From contig JAAHIC010000126.1 of assembly GCA_010671965.1 (NCBI GenBank), forward strand, positions 1-9,116: 9,116 nucleotides of DNA. The letters run 5' to 3'. This document shows positions 7,956 to 9,116 of this stretch, in pieces. The notes beneath the pieces were generated by a model. The model searched no databases, had not been told where the DNA came from, and saw only the letters and a program-made list of their open reading frames with translations. This DNA comes from Leptolyngbya sp. SIO4C5 (GTDB lineage: Bacteria > Cyanobacteriota > Cyanobacteriia > Phormidesmidales > Phormidesmidaceae). Each line of letters starts with the position of its first letter. The first letter of the stretch is position 1. The translations under genes and the position numbers were made by a program.

Positions 7956-7983
7956 TACTAAAAGCCAAGTACTAAAAGCCAAG
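7956..7983. repeat. Perfect tandem repeat of a 14-base unit, two copies
   Basis: TACTAAAAGCCAAG occurs at 7956-7969 and directly again at 7970-7983, with no mismatch. A decayed third version (TACTAAATCCAAAG) starts at 7997, inside the 3' end of the neighbouring gene. This is probably a small slippage-type expansion; longer arrays may exist in related strains. Confidence 0.8.
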
Positions 7984-7991
7984 AAATTGAC

Positions 7992-9116
7992 TTATGTACT
8001 AAATCCAAAGCCACCAAAGTTGGTCACTAAGGCGATATTGGCATGTTCAAATGACTCCACTAACCAGGGCACATCGCCTCGACGATGGTTTTCGTGGGAA
8101 TTGAATATGACTGAAAAGCAGCGTTCTAAAGCGGGGCGAGCCGCCGCAGACAGCAAGACAATTCGGAGGAACAGCCCTGTGGTCAGAGTGTAGCCAATAT
8201 CTTCGAGCAAACGTCTAAAGGTGCCAAAGATTGGGCGGCGACGGGTATGCAGCAGCAAAAAGATGAGAAGCTTGCGAATCAGCTCAACTAGCGTAAAGTT
8301 ATTGAGTTTCTGTTCGTCGAAATCGGTTAGGGCCGAGCGGGTCCATTCTCGCAGCGTGCGGCTAAACTGATTGTTCCGATACTTGGGGACTTCAGCCGTA
8401 ATCGGAGCAATGAGATAGTCGTTGACAAACTCCTCTTTAAAGTCGCGGAAAGTTTTAACCGAGCGGCTGTAAGTTGTAAACCAGCTGGCTAGCTCTTTAT
8501 AAGACTTGGCTTCATAGCACTTGCCAGTGTAGTGGTCTAGCGCCTGATGGAGCTGTGGTTCGCTGAGGCGGGTGGGATTGGCGATCGCTTTGCGAGAGTG
8601 CCCTAGGCGATAGCTGTTATAGCGAGCGAGATTGACGCCTAACGTCTGCTCTGCCCGCTGCTTCAGGTTTTGAATATTGCGTTTTTGCTCGTGATCGCTA
8701 TCTCGCGTCAGCAGACTGTGATCATAGAGAAAAGGATAGTGCCGCAGTAGAGTGCCGACGGGCTGCTGCTGCTGGGTACCCTTGGCGAGTTCGGGATCTA
8801 AGTCAACAAAGACCTGTCGCAGGCGTTTGAGGGATTCGTACTGCTCGGTTTGAGTAAACCGAGACACCAGTTCTCGAATGCGGCGGCTGCTTTCTAAGCC
8901 AGGATCATCAGTCGGCAATTCTTCAAACAGCTCAATCAGGCGAGGAATTGCTTTATGACAGCGAGGCTGGCTATACCAGTAGTTGATCAAGGTATAGCAG
9001 CAGCGGTTGAGCGTGTACTTAAACTGGCGCTCTGATTCCGCTTCATTCGTTAGCCGAGTTAGAACCTGCCAAACTTCTGAGTCGGGGTAGTGTAGCGCTT
9101 CAATAAACAGCTTGGA
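7992..9116 (-). CDS. Hypothetical protein, probably conserved in cyanobacteria (N-terminus outside window)
   Basis: The frame is open to the right edge of the window, so the 374 residues seen are the C-terminal part. A TTG at 8990 could be mistaken for a start, but 42 in-frame residues without a stop lie before it (SKLFIEALHY ... ESERQFKYTLNRCCYT). I do not recognise a named domain. The protein looks almost wholly alpha-helical, rich in Leu, Arg and Gln. There is a hydrophobic stretch (LVELIRKLLIFLLLHTRRR) in the last third, then an Arg-rich link and a second hydrophobic stretch (YTLTTGLFLRIVLLSAAA). The C-terminus is Gly/Phe-rich (NFGGFGFST). The hydrophobic stretches may be one or two membrane helices or buried core helices. 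The overall feel matches large cyanobacterial conserved hypotheticals, but this is from memory and unverified. It converges with the hydrolase gene across a 128-nt spacer, and there is no functional clue from neighbours. Confidence 0.8.
   Translation of the reverse strand, partial: SKLFIEALHYPDSEVWQVLTRLTNEAESERQFKYTLNRCCYTLINYWYSQPRCHKAIPRLIELFEELPTDDPGLESSRRIRELVSRFTQTEQYESLKRLRQVFVDLDPELAKGTQQQQPVGTLLRHYPFLYDHSLLTRDSDHEQKRNIQNLKQRAEQTLGVNLARYNSYRLGHSRKAIANPTRLSEPQLHQALDHYTGKCYEAKSYKELASWFTTYSRSVKTFRDFKEEFVNDYLIAPITAEVPKYRNNQFSRTLREWTRSALTDFDEQKLNNFTLVELIRKLLIFLLLHTRRRPIFGTFRRLLEDIGYTLTTGLFLRIVLLSAAARPALERCFSVIFNSHENHRRGDVPWLVESFEHANIALVTNFGGFGFST

Noticed and set aside
7956..7983. Start of a CRISPR array or an att site
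   Set aside because: The two copies are directly adjacent with no spacer, the unit is only 14 bases, and no cas, integrase or tRNA gene is near.
7987..8193. Plus-strand frame of 68 codons at the end of the right-edge hypothetical gene
   Set aside because: It is antisense to the C-terminal coding part of that gene, with no ribosome site and no recognisable content.

Overview
The window reads as chromosomal DNA of a cyanobacterium. The palindrome GCGATCGC (HIP1, the octamer that is highly abundant in many cyanobacterial genomes) occurs at least 14 times in 9.1 kb, where about 0.14 copies would be expected by chance. The gene content fits this: a polysaccharide cluster, an ABC ATPase of the Zn/Mn import type, a glutathione-dependent formaldehyde dehydrogenase, and a large alpha-helical protein resembling lineage-specific hypothetical proteins. 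I see no plasmid, phage, insertion sequence, CRISPR, tRNA or rRNA signature. The genus cannot be named from the sequence alone.

Layout. (1) Positions 1-3322, minus strand: a compact three-gene unit, read from high to low coordinates. It holds an O-antigen ligase/polymerase-type membrane protein, a GT2 glycosyltransferase with a GTG start and a clear ribosome binding site, and a GT4 glycosyltransferase that runs off the left edge. The spacings of 20 and 32 nt suggest one transcript for extracellular or envelope polysaccharide synthesis. (2) Positions 3421-4074, minus strand: a PiuC/YbiX-type Fe(II)/2-oxoglutarate hydroxylase. (3) Positions 4075-4352: a divergent regulatory region with a perfect 6-1-6 inverted repeat and a short tandem direct repeat. 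(4) Positions 4353-4553, plus strand: a 66-residue lipoprotein with an extremely glutamate-rich mature part, followed by a good hairpin terminator. (5) Positions 4783-5526, plus strand: a metal-type ABC ATPase preceded by an extended -10 promoter and a Fur/Zur-like box. Its permease and binding protein are not in the window. (6) Positions 5523-6635, minus strand: class III alcohol dehydrogenase, whose stop codon overlaps that of the ATPase. (7) Positions 6733-7863, plus strand, divergent: a succinylglutamate desuccinylase/aspartoacylase-like zinc hydrolase with a G-free, pyrimidine-rich leader. (8) Positions 7864-7991: two hairpins and a perfect 14-bp tandem repeat between convergent genes. 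(9) Positions 7992-9116, minus strand: a conserved-looking hypothetical protein whose N-terminus lies outside the window.

Apart from the polysaccharide cluster, the genes look like separately transcribed housekeeping units. I found no convincing multi-gene system that is new. The points most worth following are the minimal Glu-rich lipoprotein, the Fur/Zur-type site in front of the stand-alone ATPase, the inverted repeat in the 4.1-4.35 kb divergent promoter region, and the unassigned protein at the right edge. Three apparent longer reading frames begin with TTG (at 4732, 6665 and 8990). For the first two I chose internal ATG starts on ribosome-site, operator or family-length grounds; the third is simply open to the window edge.
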